64,000 nt of DNA, taken from assembly GCA_947258545.1 (NCBI GenBank), contig CAMYJI010000002.1, forward strand, positions 1 to 64,000. Direction: 5' to 3'. The stretch comes from an uncultured Ectothiorhodospiraceae bacterium (GTDB lineage Bacteria; Pseudomonadota; Gammaproteobacteria; UBA9214). This document shows, piece after piece, positions 27,701-36,499 of the stretch (positions within the stretch are counted from its first letter, which is position 1; the number at the start of each line of letters is the position of its first letter). Under the pieces are notes generated by a model. That model ran no database searches and was not told the origin of the DNA. It saw only the letters and a program-made list of their open reading frames with translations. The position numbers were made by a program, and so were the translations under genes.

Positions 27701-30330
27701 ATTGCCGGTGAGGCTGTTTCGTTTCTGGACAGGCTGTCTGCACACACCATCAGCGCACTGTAATCACTCGCCGGCGCGGTTCCATCGGTGACCTCGGCAA
27801 TCAGTCCTGACAGGGCATCGGGCACTTGCCCGAGCAGCGCAAGATGATCTGCGCCGACCTCGACGGAGTCGTCAATCATGTGGTTCAGAAGCTTCTCGAT
27901 GGCCCAGGCAAACTCACCTGCCCGCAGGGCGCCGGCTACGCGACCACTGCCCTTCAGGGTGTGAAGGGACCGACGTATGCCCTCCAGTTCATCCAGGTTG
28001 CCCGGGTTGTCAAACCACACGGGCAGCCTTTCCATGATCGAGACGCGCTCCTCGGCTGCCTCTTCCAGGAAGATCTCGACAATCTCCGGGTCGGCATCCG
28101 CAGCCAGCACCGGCAATTCCGCCAGCGGGTCTACACTGGCAGGCTTGCCAGCTGCCGCCACAGTAGTGGCAGCTGCCTCCACCGGCTGCGGTGGTGTAGA
28201 TGTATTTTGCGCAGCCGGTTGTGTCTCCGCGTCGGAGAATGCCCGTGCACGGGCGGTCAGGCCACCAATATCCATCTCCGCTGCCGGACCACCCTTGATC
28301 TGCGCGAGCAGCTGCACCAGGGCCTGGCGCGCGTCCATCAACAGGGCATCCAGACCATCGTTGTACTCGATTGCGCCATCCATAAGCCTGTTGAGCAGCT
28401 GCTCGATGACACAGGCGAATTCACCCAGCAGCAGCGCGCCGACCATGCGCCCGTTACCCTTGAGCGAGTGAAAAGCGCGCTGGATTGTTTCCATGGCATG
28501 TTTGTCATCGGGATTCGCTGACCATTGCGGTATCTGTTCCGCAAGATCTTGCAGTGTCTCTTCGGCCTCTTCGATGAAGATATCGAGGATCTCCTCGTCC
28601 ACATCTGCGCCAATGACCTGGGATCCCATGGGCACGGATGCCTCTACTTCGACAGCCGGACAGGCAACGAGCCCGCCTCCATCGCCGCTGAGCCTGGCCA
28701 GACTCAGCTCCGCGACATCGAGCACCATGCCGCCGTAAAGCGGGTTTCTATCCAGCTCCTCGACAAAATACTCGATACTGCAAATGGCATCGGCAAGGTT
28801 GTCCAACCAGTCATCCGATGGCAGTTGTGCGGGATCCGACAGGCCTTGCGACACAAAGTCGCCGATCTGCTGCACGAGCGCGGCGGCACGCTCCTGCCCG
28901 GCAAGCTGCAAACCACCCTTGACCCGGTCGAGCAGATGCGGAACCTGGTCGAGCCCGGTGGCTCGCTGAGGAGTGCGGATGTAGTCATCGATACGTTCCT
29001 TGGCCTGCGCCATGTCCGCAATAACTGCATGCATTACGGCACTGATACCCTGGCGGTAGGCATGCCCCCCGTTACCCGACGGCTGCGTCCCATGGATTCC
29101 ATGGAGTGCCGACTCCACGACAATCATGGCCTGCGCAACGCCCATCAACGCCGGTTCATCGACCGTCTGGCCGCCCTCACCGAAGGCGCGAAGTCGCTGC
29201 CCCTGCTCTTCCAGCACCTGGCTGGCCTCTGCCAGGCCGATCATGTCAACGGTATTTCCCAGCGCATGAATCTTGTCTGCGATGGGTACCAGGTCTGACA
29301 GGCCTTGCATCCCGGCACGGATGTATCCGTCCAGCTGCTCCTGAATCTCCTCGAGCACAGCCCCGGCTGCGGCGGCGGCCGTATCCAGTAATTTGCTGCT
29401 GCGCCCTGCCAGACCTTCACTCGCCGCATCGACATCATCCGCCGACTGGCCAGCCATCCCATAGGTCTGCCTGATTTCAACCGGACAGTCCGCACTGCAG
29501 TCTGCCTGAACAATATGGAACAACAACTCGTGCAACAGTCCTACAGGTATGGATTCGGAGAATTCGGGCTCACCGACCTCAATCAGTCGCTTGATCTGGC
29601 GATCGACCTGTCCGCATAGCTGCTTGATTTCGGTTGAGGCCTGCAGGCCCCGCTCCATCAGACACTCAATGAGACCTCCACCAAACCACCAGAGCCGGGC
29701 CGATGCTTCCATTCCCGAAGCCTGCTGCAGGCACGCGAGGACTGTATGCATTTCCTGGAGTCCCTTGAGCGCGTCCGCTCCCCGGTACCATTCCAGCAGG
29801 CCGGATTGAAAATGTGCACGCTGGACACGGGCCAGCTCCTGCACAGCGTGCAACTCCGCCGTTGTGTGCGGGTTGTAAACCGAGGCTGGTAACGGGGTTG
29901 TCAGATCCGGATGGAACATGAAACGCACGGACAAGGGATCGATGCCACGCAACATGCGCAACTCGTTAATTATCGGCAGCAATAGCGCCGGCACCTCGCG
30001 CCGGCCGTTGCCCAGCCGTGACAGGTAATCCGGTAACTGCTGAAAGGCCTGCATCAGGATATCGAGGACGGTCTCCCGGGGATTGATACGCGCCTGGATC
30101 AAGGCATCAACGACAGCCTCCATTTCCAGGGCCAGCTGGTCCGCAGCCGTCAATTCAACCATCTGCAGGGAACCACGGGCCTGGTGCAGATGGGTCATGC
30201 AGTCCTGCAGGCATTCCTGACATGCAGGATCTTCAGCATAGTCCTGCAGGCACGCACTCGCACGCTGCAGGGTTTCAGTCAGTGCCTCCCGGACCCAGCC
30301 CAACGCGCTGAAATCGACTGCCTCACTCAT
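24709..30330 (-). CDS. chpA: ChpA-type hybrid chemosensory histidine kinase
   Basis: At 1873 aa this is the core kinase of a type IV pilus chemosensory system. Six histidine-phosphotransfer-like modules are visible: H49 (HQARGSL), H355 (IHALGN), H621 (FHSLKGNGR), H790 (LHTLKGSGR), H960 (LHTLSG) and H1114 (LHTLKGGAR). A CheA dimerisation and ATPase core follows (N box HMLRNAVDHGIE near 1454, DDGKGLD near 1498, GRGVGMDVV near 1549), then a CheW-like domain (about 1590-1725) and a receiver domain with D1794 and K1846. Some modules have weaker motifs. It should pass phosphate to PilG and PilH, controlling twitching and cAMP-type responses. It follows pilJ after 29 bp. Confidence 0.95.
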   Translation of the reverse strand: MSEAVDFSALGWVREALTETLQRASACLQDYAEDPACQECLQDCMTHLHQARGSLQMVELTAADQLALEMEAVVDALIQARINPRETVLDILMQAFQQLPDYLSRLGNGRREVPALLLPIINELRMLRGIDPLSVRFMFHPDLTTPLPASVYNPHTTAELHAVQELARVQRAHFQSGLLEWYRGADALKGLQEMHTVLACLQQASGMEASARLWWFGGGLIECLMERGLQASTEIKQLCGQVDRQIKRLIEVGEPEFSESIPVGLLHELLFHIVQADCSADCPVEIRQTYGMAGQSADDVDAASEGLAGRSSKLLDTAAAAAGAVLEEIQEQLDGYIRAGMQGLSDLVPIADKIHALGNTVDMIGLAEASQVLEEQGQRLRAFGEGGQTVDEPALMGVAQAMIVVESALHGIHGTQPSGNGGHAYRQGISAVMHAVIADMAQAKERIDDYIRTPQRATGLDQVPHLLDRVKGGLQLAGQERAAALVQQIGDFVSQGLSDPAQLPSDDWLDNLADAICSIEYFVEELDRNPLYGGMVLDVAELSLARLSGDGGGLVACPAVEVEASVPMGSQVIGADVDEEILDIFIEEAEETLQDLAEQIPQWSANPDDKHAMETIQRAFHSLKGNGRMVGALLLGEFACVIEQLLNRLMDGAIEYNDGLDALLMDARQALVQLLAQIKGGPAAEMDIGGLTARARAFSDAETQPAAQNTSTPPQPVEAAATTVAAAGKPASVDPLAELPVLAADADPEIVEIFLEEAAEERVSIMERLPVWFDNPGNLDELEGIRRSLHTLKGSGRVAGALRAGEFAWAIEKLLNHMIDDSVEVGADHLALLGQVPDALSGLIAEVTDGTAPASDYSALMVCADSLSRNETASPAIQVPVDAGTVHAETDVVASTADDDEYSREVNAPVEDEQEADAELIDIFMRECREHLAAISEFMDAREQAHEPCMVSETLYRALHTLSGIADSAAVESIRDLAGDLYVYFDGLREVQQPVSDTALEVLQACTVALSELVGRLPDRSFDAGALQSLRTRITGLHQGEQQDGQTRPGEQAAADADAAAQAAEPFADLDPELLEVFLEEAGEIIDNSETTLRAWSNEPGNTRLIDELQRQLHTLKGGARMMDIHAIGNLSHSLESLVIRVVDGHVGASHQLFAHLQEAHDRLANMLEQVKAHKLPDDDADLQTTLDNFEIEDEEVEVQDVVREASPETNVDREPAAEPEAVTVSDAEAAEQAVIQALQGNIVMEGEIMPRRVERRKSSRVRGEQVRVQASLLDDMVNNAGEMSIYRSRLEQQVGAYRFNLAELEQTTNRLRDKLRQLEIETETQILSRFEQESEDRNSEFDPLEMDRYSNLQQLSRSLLESISDLHSIQELLAGTTREAETLLLQQSRVNTSLQDGLLRTRMIPFAGLAPRLRRVVRQSAQELDKRVELGLEGAESEMDRALVDRIVAPLEHMLRNAVDHGIESPGDRKKAGKSETGTIKIALNRDGPELVLRIADDGKGLDRDAIHDRAVEQSLIADASDLSDSEIMQFILQTGFSTANEVTQISGRGVGMDVVNSEVKQLGGSLQIESSPGVGSVFTVRLPYTLALNQALLVKAGDDTYCIPLSGIEGVTRASTEELAACYEAPGATFEYAGNRYQLQHLATLLDRGSMDPASRQERVPVLLARIGGKRIALQVEALIGNREIVVKPLGKQLSAVNGVSGATILGDGRVVLILDLAAVVRAGSRPRVALQESRHDGSDKLVVMVVDDSITVRKVTTRLLERHGFSVVTARDGLDAISQLQECIPDMMLLDIEMPRMDGFELATHMRNEDRFRHIPITMVTSRTGDKHRKRAAQIGVNQYLGKPYQEHQLLNTVQRLIGMPGSTREALSG

Positions 30331-30359
30331 ATAATTTACCGGGCTGTATGGATCACAGT

Positions 30360-32375
30360 TTATGAGTTCGGCAACTTGAAGCCGGCAACCGATTTACCGA
30401 GATCCTGTGCCAGCCGACTCAGCTCACCAATGGACATTGAGGTGCGGTCCGCGCCTGTGGATGTTTGTGTGGTTATATCCTGGATACCGTTCATGGTGTT
30501 CGATATGTCCGCCGCAGCACCAGCCTGCTGCCGGGCTGCGCCCGAGATTGTCTGAATCAGGCCGGCCAGCTGCTCTGATACATTCTCGATCTCTTCCAGC
30601 GCACTGCCGGCATCTTCCGCCAGCTGCGCACCATTGACCACACCGGCGGTGCTCTTCTCCATTGATATCACCGCCTCGTTGGTATCGGCCTGAATGGTCT
30701 TGACCAGCGCCTCGATTTGCTTGGTCGCATTCGCGGAACGTTCGGCCAGGCGCTGGACCTCGTCAGCAACCACCGCAAAACCGCGCCCCGCCTCGCCCGC
30801 CATGGCCGCCTGTATCGAGGCGTTAAGGGCAAGGATGTTGGTTTGTTCCGCAATATCGTTAATCAGCTCGACAATATCGCCGACCTCCTGGGAACTCTCG
30901 CCCAGCCGCTTGATTCGTTTAGAAGTCTCCTGGATATGATTGCGAATCGTGTCCATGCCTTCCATTGTGCGCTTCACGACATTGCCGCCTTTCTTGGCGA
31001 TCTCAACTGACTGCATCGCAACCTTGGACGACTCACTGGCATCGCTGGACATCTCGTTCAGGGAGGTCGCCATCTTGTTGATAACGGAGCCGGCCGTGGT
31101 GATATCACTGGACTGCTGCCTGCTGGCATCCGATAATTGCTGCGCGATATTCTCGGTCTCATGCACGGAGGAGGACATCTGGGTGGCCGTATCGTTGATG
31201 GTCTTGACCAGGCCGCGCAGCGAGTCAACCGTCACGTTGATCGAGTCGGCGATCGCACCCGTATAATTCTCGGTAACCGTGGCGCGCACCGTCAGGTCAC
31301 CATCGGCCAGGGCCCCCATTTCGTCCAGCAGGCGCTGGATGGCCTCCTGGGTACGGACACTTTCATCTTCCACTACCTCACTGCTGCGACGTTGAGTGCG
31401 CATTGTTTCGATGCCGATCCAGAGAAGCACCACAAGCACGACGGCGCCGAGCAGGTAGACCAGCTCCATGGACAACAAACGGCTATCCACCGAAACGGTA
31501 TAGGCATCCTTGAGACCGGTTGTCGCGGTGTAGAGTTGTTCATGCTGCGTGGCAAGTTCGCTGAGTGCGCCCTGTATGCCTGCCAGCCTGGTGTCGTTGT
31601 CGGCAACGACGTCGGTACGCTCCTTGACGCGACTGAACAGCGTGGATATCTTGCGCAATTTCGTCTGAGCCGACTTGCCACTCACAGACTGGATACCATT
31701 TCGGCCGTTGATCAGACCGACAAGCACACGTCCGAACTCCCGGGCATCGGGCGCAAAGCTGACGGGGGTCGCTGGTGAGTCGGCACCGTTCACCAGACTG
31801 TTCATACTGTTAATCATTCTCTCGCCAAGGAAGGACTGGCGGCTGGCATGGCCGACCTGGGAGGCGCTGGCCCCGCCCTTTACCAGGCCTTCCACCACAG
31901 CCTCGTTGAATTCGACGATCTGCGGCATGACTTCATTGACAACCCTTGCCGTTTCGACCACGGACATGATCAGGGCCTGTTCATCGAGAATCAGCGCAAT
32001 CCCCTGGTCGAAATCGTCCCAGCTGGCCCGCAGGCGCGTGTATGCATCGGACAGGCCGTTGCCACCGACAAGCGAGTGGCGTTCGAATTCGTCGCGCTGC
32101 TCATCCAGCAACAGGCTGAAGTGTGCCCTCGATCTGGCCAACCGCTCGAAGGCCTCGTGATCGCCGCTGAAGGCAGATACGACACTCGATGCCATTCGCT
32201 GTGACAGCACCTGCTGCTCGCTGAACGCAGCAAGATTCTGCTGATCAGTCTCCGCCTGCTTGCTGACGTGGACAAAGATACCCGTCATCGCGCAGGCAGC
32301 AAGTAACATGGTAAAGCTCAGAAACCTTATCCAGCTACTAAAACCCGGCGATGCTACATCGATTAGTGCTCTCAT
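30360..32375 (-). CDS. pilJ: Type IV pilus methyl-accepting chemotaxis protein PilJ
   Basis: This 671-aa receptor has a membrane segment at about 15-36, a periplasmic part with two PilJ-type four-helix modules, a second membrane segment near 305-323, a HAMP-like region (325-395) and a signalling domain. The hairpin tip INDIAEQTNILALNASIQAA and the stretch TSKRIKRLGESSQEVGDIV are almost those of Pseudomonas PilJ, as is the end SVAGFKLP. A longer frame starts with TTG at 32450 or ATG at 32426, but ATG 32375 has AGGAG seven bases before it. No pilK methyltransferase gene follows. Confidence 0.95.
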   Translation of the reverse strand: MRALIDVASPGFSSWIRFLSFTMLLAACAMTGIFVHVSKQAETDQQNLAAFSEQQVLSQRMASSVVSAFSGDHEAFERLARSRAHFSLLLDEQRDEFERHSLVGGNGLSDAYTRLRASWDDFDQGIALILDEQALIMSVVETARVVNEVMPQIVEFNEAVVEGLVKGGASASQVGHASRQSFLGERMINSMNSLVNGADSPATPVSFAPDAREFGRVLVGLINGRNGIQSVSGKSAQTKLRKISTLFSRVKERTDVVADNDTRLAGIQGALSELATQHEQLYTATTGLKDAYTVSVDSRLLSMELVYLLGAVVLVVLLWIGIETMRTQRRSSEVVEDESVRTQEAIQRLLDEMGALADGDLTVRATVTENYTGAIADSINVTVDSLRGLVKTINDTATQMSSSVHETENIAQQLSDASRQQSSDITTAGSVINKMATSLNEMSSDASESSKVAMQSVEIAKKGGNVVKRTMEGMDTIRNHIQETSKRIKRLGESSQEVGDIVELINDIAEQTNILALNASIQAAMAGEAGRGFAVVADEVQRLAERSANATKQIEALVKTIQADTNEAVISMEKSTAGVVNGAQLAEDAGSALEEIENVSEQLAGLIQTISGAARQQAGAAADISNTMNGIQDITTQTSTGADRTSMSIGELSRLAQDLGKSVAGFKLPNS

Positions 32376-32450
32376 GGCCTGTCTCCTGACAGATTTATTT
32401 CCGACTCGAATAACCTCATTCCCCATAACGGGCCTTGCGTGCGTATTCAA

Positions 32451-32993
32451 TCAAACCGCGGTCTGCAGAAATTGCGGTGCTTCAACCAGGCTAAACAGGC
32501 TGATCAACCCCCAATCGTATTCACCGGCACGATAGCAGTGGCTGACATATTCCCTTAGCACCTCATCGGGATATGCCGCGTCAACACGCGCTTCTTCCGG
32601 AAAATGCTTGAGGCCGAATACCTCGTCCACCACCAGTCCGGAGTAGATACCCTGGTAGTCAACCACCAGCACACGGGTGCGATAGGTAACACCGGTGCCA
32701 GTCCCGGACAGGTACCTGCTCAGGTCGACCACTGGCAGCAACTTGCCGCGAATATTCGCGAGGCCGCACAGCCAGGACCGGGTGTTCGGAACAACCGTCA
32801 TCTCCGGATAAGTAAGTATTTCAACCACCTCGCCCAGCGCCGCGACCAGACGACTGCCACCAACCCGGAATCCGACAGTGGATGATGTATCACCGGATTC
32901 AAGTTTCTGCGGGAGACTGGCCGCAGACAGCCGGCAACGCTCCTCGATCTCATTGAGGATTGCTGCAGGATCAATAATCGTGACGGCAGACAT
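32451..32993 (-). CDS. pilI: PilI, CheW-type coupling protein
   Basis: The 180-aa protein is a CheW-domain scaffold joining PilJ receptors to ChpA. The domain covers about residues 38-178, with VGFRVGGSRLVAALGEVVEILTYPE-type strands and LCGLANIRGKLLPVVDLSRYL in the centre, a CheW hallmark. It lies between pilH (15 bp upstream) and pilJ (75 bp downstream of its stop, counted to the chosen start). The first 35 residues form a helical extension, also seen in PilI of other species. Confidence 0.93.
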   Translation of the reverse strand: MSAVTIIDPAAILNEIEERCRLSAASLPQKLESGDTSSTVGFRVGGSRLVAALGEVVEILTYPEMTVVPNTRSWLCGLANIRGKLLPVVDLSRYLSGTGTGVTYRTRVLVVDYQGIYSGLVVDEVFGLKHFPEEARVDAAYPDEVLREYVSHCYRAGEYDWGLISLFSLVEAPQFLQTAV

Positions 32994-33007
32994 TGTGTGC
33001 AGTGCCC

Positions 33008-33373
33008 CTAACCCGTCAGTGTTTCATTGATGGTGTTCAGCAACGCGTCTTCATTAACAGGCTTGGTGACATAGTCACGCGCGCCCTGGCGCATTCCCCA
33101 CACCCGGTCCACCTTCTGGTCCTTGCGGGTTACCAGGATCACCGGAATCGAAGATGTCTCCGGGTCGGAACCCAGTGCCCGCAGCGCCTGGAATCCGTTC
33201 ATCTCCGGCATCACCACGTCCATCAAAATGAGATCGGGCTTGATCAGCCGCGCCACCTCGATACCCTCGTTGCCGTTTTCCGCTGTCAGCGTCTGGTAAC
33301 CGTTTTTTTCCAGCATTGCCTGCAACAGGTAGGTGTCCGTGGGGGAGTCATCGACGATCATTATTTGTGTCAT
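33008..33373 (-). CDS. pilH: PilH, CheY-like response regulator
   Basis: This 121-aa single receiver domain has the acidic pair in IMIVDDSPTD, the phosphoryl Asp in LILMDVVMPEMNG, Thr in LVTRK and the Lys in YVTKPVNED. In Pseudomonas PilH opposes or drains signal for pilus retraction. The frame is open to 33406, but ATG 33373 (start MTQIMIVDD) fits other PilH proteins and removes an 11-residue tail. It is 71 bp after the pilG stop. Confidence 0.94.
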   Translation of the reverse strand: MTQIMIVDDSPTDTYLLQAMLEKNGYQTLTAENGNEGIEVARLIKPDLILMDVVMPEMNGFQALRALGSDPETSSIPVILVTRKDQKVDRVWGMRQGARDYVTKPVNEDALLNTINETLTG

Positions 33374-33444
33374 CGCGTTTCTCTGGTCACTGGGTTGGGG
33401 AGCCAAATCTCGTGTCTCGGCTGGACTGTCGCCGCGGCCGGCGC

Positions 33445-33900
33445 TCAGTCCGCACCATTACCGTACTTTTCGATAACGGCCAGCAATTCATCCCGGCTGA
33501 ACGGCTTGGTAATAAAATGGTCTGATCCCACGACCCGCCCGCGTGCACGATCAAACAGTCCGTCCTTGCTGGACAACATCACCACCGGGGTATGGCGGAA
33601 CACCTGATGATGCTTGATCAGTGCACAGGTCTGGTAACCATCCAGGCGCGGCATCATGACATCCAGGAAGATCAGGTCCGGTTCGTGGTCGGCGATCTTG
33701 CTGAGGGCCTCAAAGCCGTCCACGGCTGTCACCACCTCGAATCCCTCCTTCCTGAGCAGCGCCTCGGCACTGCGCCTTATGGTCTTGCTGTCATCGATGA
33801 CCATGACCGTGAATGCCCGGATTACGCTGGTACGGGCGACAGGCGCCTCCGACCGGTCCGGGGCCGTCTCGTAATCGCTTGTCTGAATCCCGCTACGCAT
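33445..33900 (-). CDS. pilG: PilG, CheY-like response regulator
   Basis: The 151-aa product is a receiver domain with a 30-residue N-terminal tail. It shows VMVIDDSKTIRRSAEALL, LIFLDVMMPRLDG (phospho-Asp), MLSSKDG and FITKPFSRDEL. In Pseudomonas PilG is the main output regulator for pilus extension and cAMP. The order pilG-pilH-pilI-pilJ-chpA matches Pseudomonas. GTG 33903 is directly followed by ATG 33900; the ATG is used. A 19-bp palindrome lies 23 bp upstream. Confidence 0.93.
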   Translation of the reverse strand: MRSGIQTSDYETAPDRSEAPVARTSVIRAFTVMVIDDSKTIRRSAEALLRKEGFEVVTAVDGFEALSKIADHEPDLIFLDVMMPRLDGYQTCALIKHHQVFRHTPVVMLSSKDGLFDRARGRVVGSDHFITKPFSRDELLAVIEKYGNGAD

Positions 33901-33922
33901 CACATACCCGATTGTTTTTAAT

Positions 33923-33941
33923 GTTAAATCCGGAATTTAAC
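33923..33941. promoter_or_regulatory. Palindrome in front of pilG
   Basis: A perfect inverted repeat GTTAAATccggaATTTAAC (seven-base arms, five-base spacer) overlaps a second pair ATCCGG / CCGGAT at 33928-33946. It lies just upstream of pilG and may be a regulator site. Confidence 0.45.
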
Positions 33942-34102
33942 CGGATGTATCAGCACACCTTTTACGGCTTCCGCCTGGCATCGATTACGCGCCGCAGGCG
34001 AATTGGTTACTATTGGCCTTTAACTACAACGATTTATCGTCCACCCGCCAGCAAACTTTATCTGGCGCCAGTAGCGGGAACCAATACCGGGAACTACGTC
34101 AC

Positions 34103-35050
34103 ATGACGATCAAACTAGGGGTAGTGATGGACCCGATCGAGTCCATCAACTTCCACAAGGACAGCACCCTGGCCATGCTGCTGGCCGCCCGCGCGCGTGG
34201 CTGGGAGCTGTACTACATGGAACAGGCCGACCTGTTCCTGCAGGACGAGCGCTGCCTGGCTGAGATGCGCGCCCTCGAGGTGCACAACGACGCGGCCCGC
34301 TGGTTTGAACGTGGCGAGGCCGAAATCCAACCGCTGGCGGCGCTGGATGTGGTGCTGATGCGCAAGGACCCGCCGGTGGAAATGGAATACCTGTACACCA
34401 CCCACCTGCTGGAACGCGCCGAGTCGGAAGGTGTGCTGGTGGTGAACCGGCCCGCTGCACTACGCAATGCCAGCGAAAAGCTCTACACCGCCTGGTTCAG
34501 GGAATGCTGCGCGCCAACCCGCGTCAGCCGCAACATGGTCCGTCTCAAGGAATTCCTGGGGGAGCACGGCGACATCGTGGTAAAGCCGTTGAACGGCATG
34601 GGCGGCGCCTCTGTGTTCCGGATCAGGGGTGACGATCCCAATGTCAACGTAATCCTGGAAACCATTACCGACAACGGCAACCGCTCAGCCATGGCGCAGC
34701 GCTATATCCCGGAAATCGTGGAGGGCGACAAGCGCATCCTGATGATCGACGGCGAACCGTTTCCCCACGCACTGGCGCGCATACCGGCGGCCGGCGAGAC
34801 GCGCGGCAACCTGGCGGCTGGGGGCACCGGCGAGGGTGTGGACCTGAGCGAAAGGGACCGCTGGATCTGTGCACAGGTCGGCCCGGCGTTGCGCGAGCAA
34901 GGCCTGCTGTTCGTCGGGCTGGATGTGATCGGTAATTACCTGACCGAGATCAATGTCACCAGCCCGACCTGCATCCGCGAGCTCGACAAGCTCTACCAGA
35001 CCGATATCGCCGGCCAGCTGATGGATACTATCCAGCAGCGCATCGAATAG
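34103..35050 (+). CDS. gshB: Glutathione synthetase
   Basis: This 315-aa ATP-grasp enzyme joins gamma-glutamylcysteine and glycine. It begins IKLGVVMDPIESINFHKDST, typical of GshB, and has the ATP-grasp elements IVVKPLNGMGGASVFRI, EGDKRILMIDGEP and GLDVIGNYLTEINVTSPT. A longer frame begins at 34013, but ATG 34103 gives the standard protein. It is divergent from pilG, the same arrangement as in Pseudomonas. apbE starts 4 bp after its stop, which suggests a common transcript. Confidence 0.97.
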   Translation: MTIKLGVVMDPIESINFHKDSTLAMLLAARARGWELYYMEQADLFLQDERCLAEMRALEVHNDAARWFERGEAEIQPLAALDVVLMRKDPPVEMEYLYTTHLLERAESEGVLVVNRPAALRNASEKLYTAWFRECCAPTRVSRNMVRLKEFLGEHGDIVVKPLNGMGGASVFRIRGDDPNVNVILETITDNGNRSAMAQRYIPEIVEGDKRILMIDGEPFPHALARIPAAGETRGNLAAGGTGEGVDLSERDRWICAQVGPALREQGLLFVGLDVIGNYLTEINVTSPTCIRELDKLYQTDIAGQLMDTIQQRIE

Positions 35051-35054
35051 TCTC

Positions 35055-36119
35055 ATGCTGCCACTTGCCCTGCTTAACCGGGACCCGCTGCTCCGCATCC
35101 TGATCCTGACACTGGCCTGCCTGCTGGCGGCCTGCAACCGCGCAGACGCTCCCGTTTACCATGACCAGTTCTTCGCCTTCGGGACGCTGATCGACCTCAC
35201 CTTCTATGATGTCGATACGCTTCGTGCCGAACAGGCCAGCCGCGCACTGGAACAGGCATTCATGCAGATGCACAACGACTGGCACGCGTGGCAACCGGGG
35301 GCCTTGCAACAGATGAATGAACAGCTGGCCGAACAGGGGCAGGCAAGCAGCGACCCCGCCATGGCAGCCCTCATCCAGGAGGCCAACCGACTGTCGACGC
35401 TGAGCAACGGCCTGTTCAATCCGCTAATCGGCCGACTGGTCGCACTGTGGGGTTTCCATGACGATGAACCACCACAGGGTCCGCCACCGGCCAGTGACCG
35501 GATCAGGAAACTGGTCGAACAGGCGCCTGCCAGCGCCGATGTCCAGGTGGACGACCTGCAGATCAGCAGCCGCAATCCGGCCGTGCGCTATGATCTCGGG
35601 GCCTTCGCCAAGGGCTATGCCATCGACCGCGGCATCGAACAGCTGCAGATGCTGGGCATTGAGCATGCCATCATCAACGCCGGCGGCGACCTGCGCGTCA
35701 GCGGTCGCCATGGCCAGCGTCCCTGGCGGATCGGCATACGCGACCCGCGCAAAACGGGGGTCCTGGCCTCCATCGAACTGGCTGGCGACGAGAGTGTCTT
35801 CACTTCAGGCGACTACGAGCGCTTCTACGACTACGAAGGCCGGCGCTATCATCATATTATCGACCCACGCAGTGGCTACCCGGCCAACGCAACCGTCTCG
35901 GCGACCGTGATTCATCCGATCGCCGCCACCGCCGATGCCGCGGCAACGGCACTGTTCATCGCCGGCCCGGATGCCTGGCCGGCAATTGCCCGGCAAATGG
36001 GGGTGGAATACGTCATGCTGGTTGACCGCGAGGGCAGAATCCACATGAATCCGGCCATGAAGGCACGCCTGACATTCGAGTCCGAGCCGGACACGGTTAT
36101 TTTGAGTGAAGCATTATGA
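35055..36119 (+). CDS. apbE: FAD:protein FMN transferase (ApbE family lipoprotein)
   Basis: This 354-aa protein has a lipoprotein signal with lipobox LAAC (C27), so it is anchored at the periplasmic face. ApbE enzymes attach FMN to a Thr or Ser of target proteins such as RnfG, RnfD or NqrB/C. Diagnostic segments are FAFGTLIDLTFYDV, YDLGAFAKGYAIDRGIEQL (metal site), NAGGDLRVSGRHG and HIIDPRSGYPA. No rnf or nqr genes are in the window, so the target is open. It overlaps the next gene by 4 bp (ATGA). Confidence 0.94.
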   Translation: MLPLALLNRDPLLRILILTLACLLAACNRADAPVYHDQFFAFGTLIDLTFYDVDTLRAEQASRALEQAFMQMHNDWHAWQPGALQQMNEQLAEQGQASSDPAMAALIQEANRLSTLSNGLFNPLIGRLVALWGFHDDEPPQGPPPASDRIRKLVEQAPASADVQVDDLQISSRNPAVRYDLGAFAKGYAIDRGIEQLQMLGIEHAIINAGGDLRVSGRHGQRPWRIGIRDPRKTGVLASIELAGDESVFTSGDYERFYDYEGRRYHHIIDPRSGYPANATVSATVIHPIAATADAAATALFIAGPDAWPAIARQMGVEYVMLVDREGRIHMNPAMKARLTFESEPDTVILSEAL

Positions 36120-36478
36120 TGACACGCGCCGACTGGGTGCTGGTGGCGATAGCGCTCTGCACCCTGCCAGTATTGTATCTGCACTTCTGGACCCCGCAGG
36201 AGCCGGCGACTGAGTTACGCGTCCAGATCGCCGGTGCGGCCGCAACCACCGCTCCCCTGACGCCGGACCGCCGTATGCAGGTTACCGGGCACATGGGTGA
36301 AAGCACTATCGAGATCCGCGCGGGACAGGCACGCTTTCTCAACTCACCCTGCGCGGGCAAGGTCTGTGTCCATAGCGGCTGGCTCAGGGAGGCTGGAGAA
36401 CTGGCTGCCTGCCTGCCCAATCGCATCAGTATCCAGTTGCTGGGCAGCCGGCCACGCTTTGATGCCATTAATTTTTAA
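36116..36478 (+). CDS. NusG domain II-containing membrane-anchored protein
   Basis: The 120-aa protein has one N-terminal membrane anchor (residues 6-25) and a small beta-rich domain of the NusG domain II type, ending with NSPCAGKVCVHSGWL then LPNRISIQLLG. Two cysteines spaced in CAGKVC and one in AACLPN may be functional. In many bacteria such proteins lie between an ApbE and a Gx transporter, as here. It overlaps apbE by 4 bp. The function is unknown; a link to flavin or quinone electron transfer is a guess from context. Confidence 0.8.
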   Translation: MMTRADWVLVAIALCTLPVLYLHFWTPQEPATELRVQIAGAAATTAPLTPDRRMQVTGHMGESTIEIRAGQARFLNSPCAGKVCVHSGWLREAGELAACLPNRISIQLLGSRPRFDAINF

Positions 36479-36499
36479 TTCCGCACGGCATGAGGCCTG

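Noticed and set aside
34013-34102. A 30-residue N-terminal extension of glutathione synthetase.
   Set aside because: Known enzymes begin at MTIKLGVVMD (34103); the extension has no conserved content and lies in the shared promoter region.
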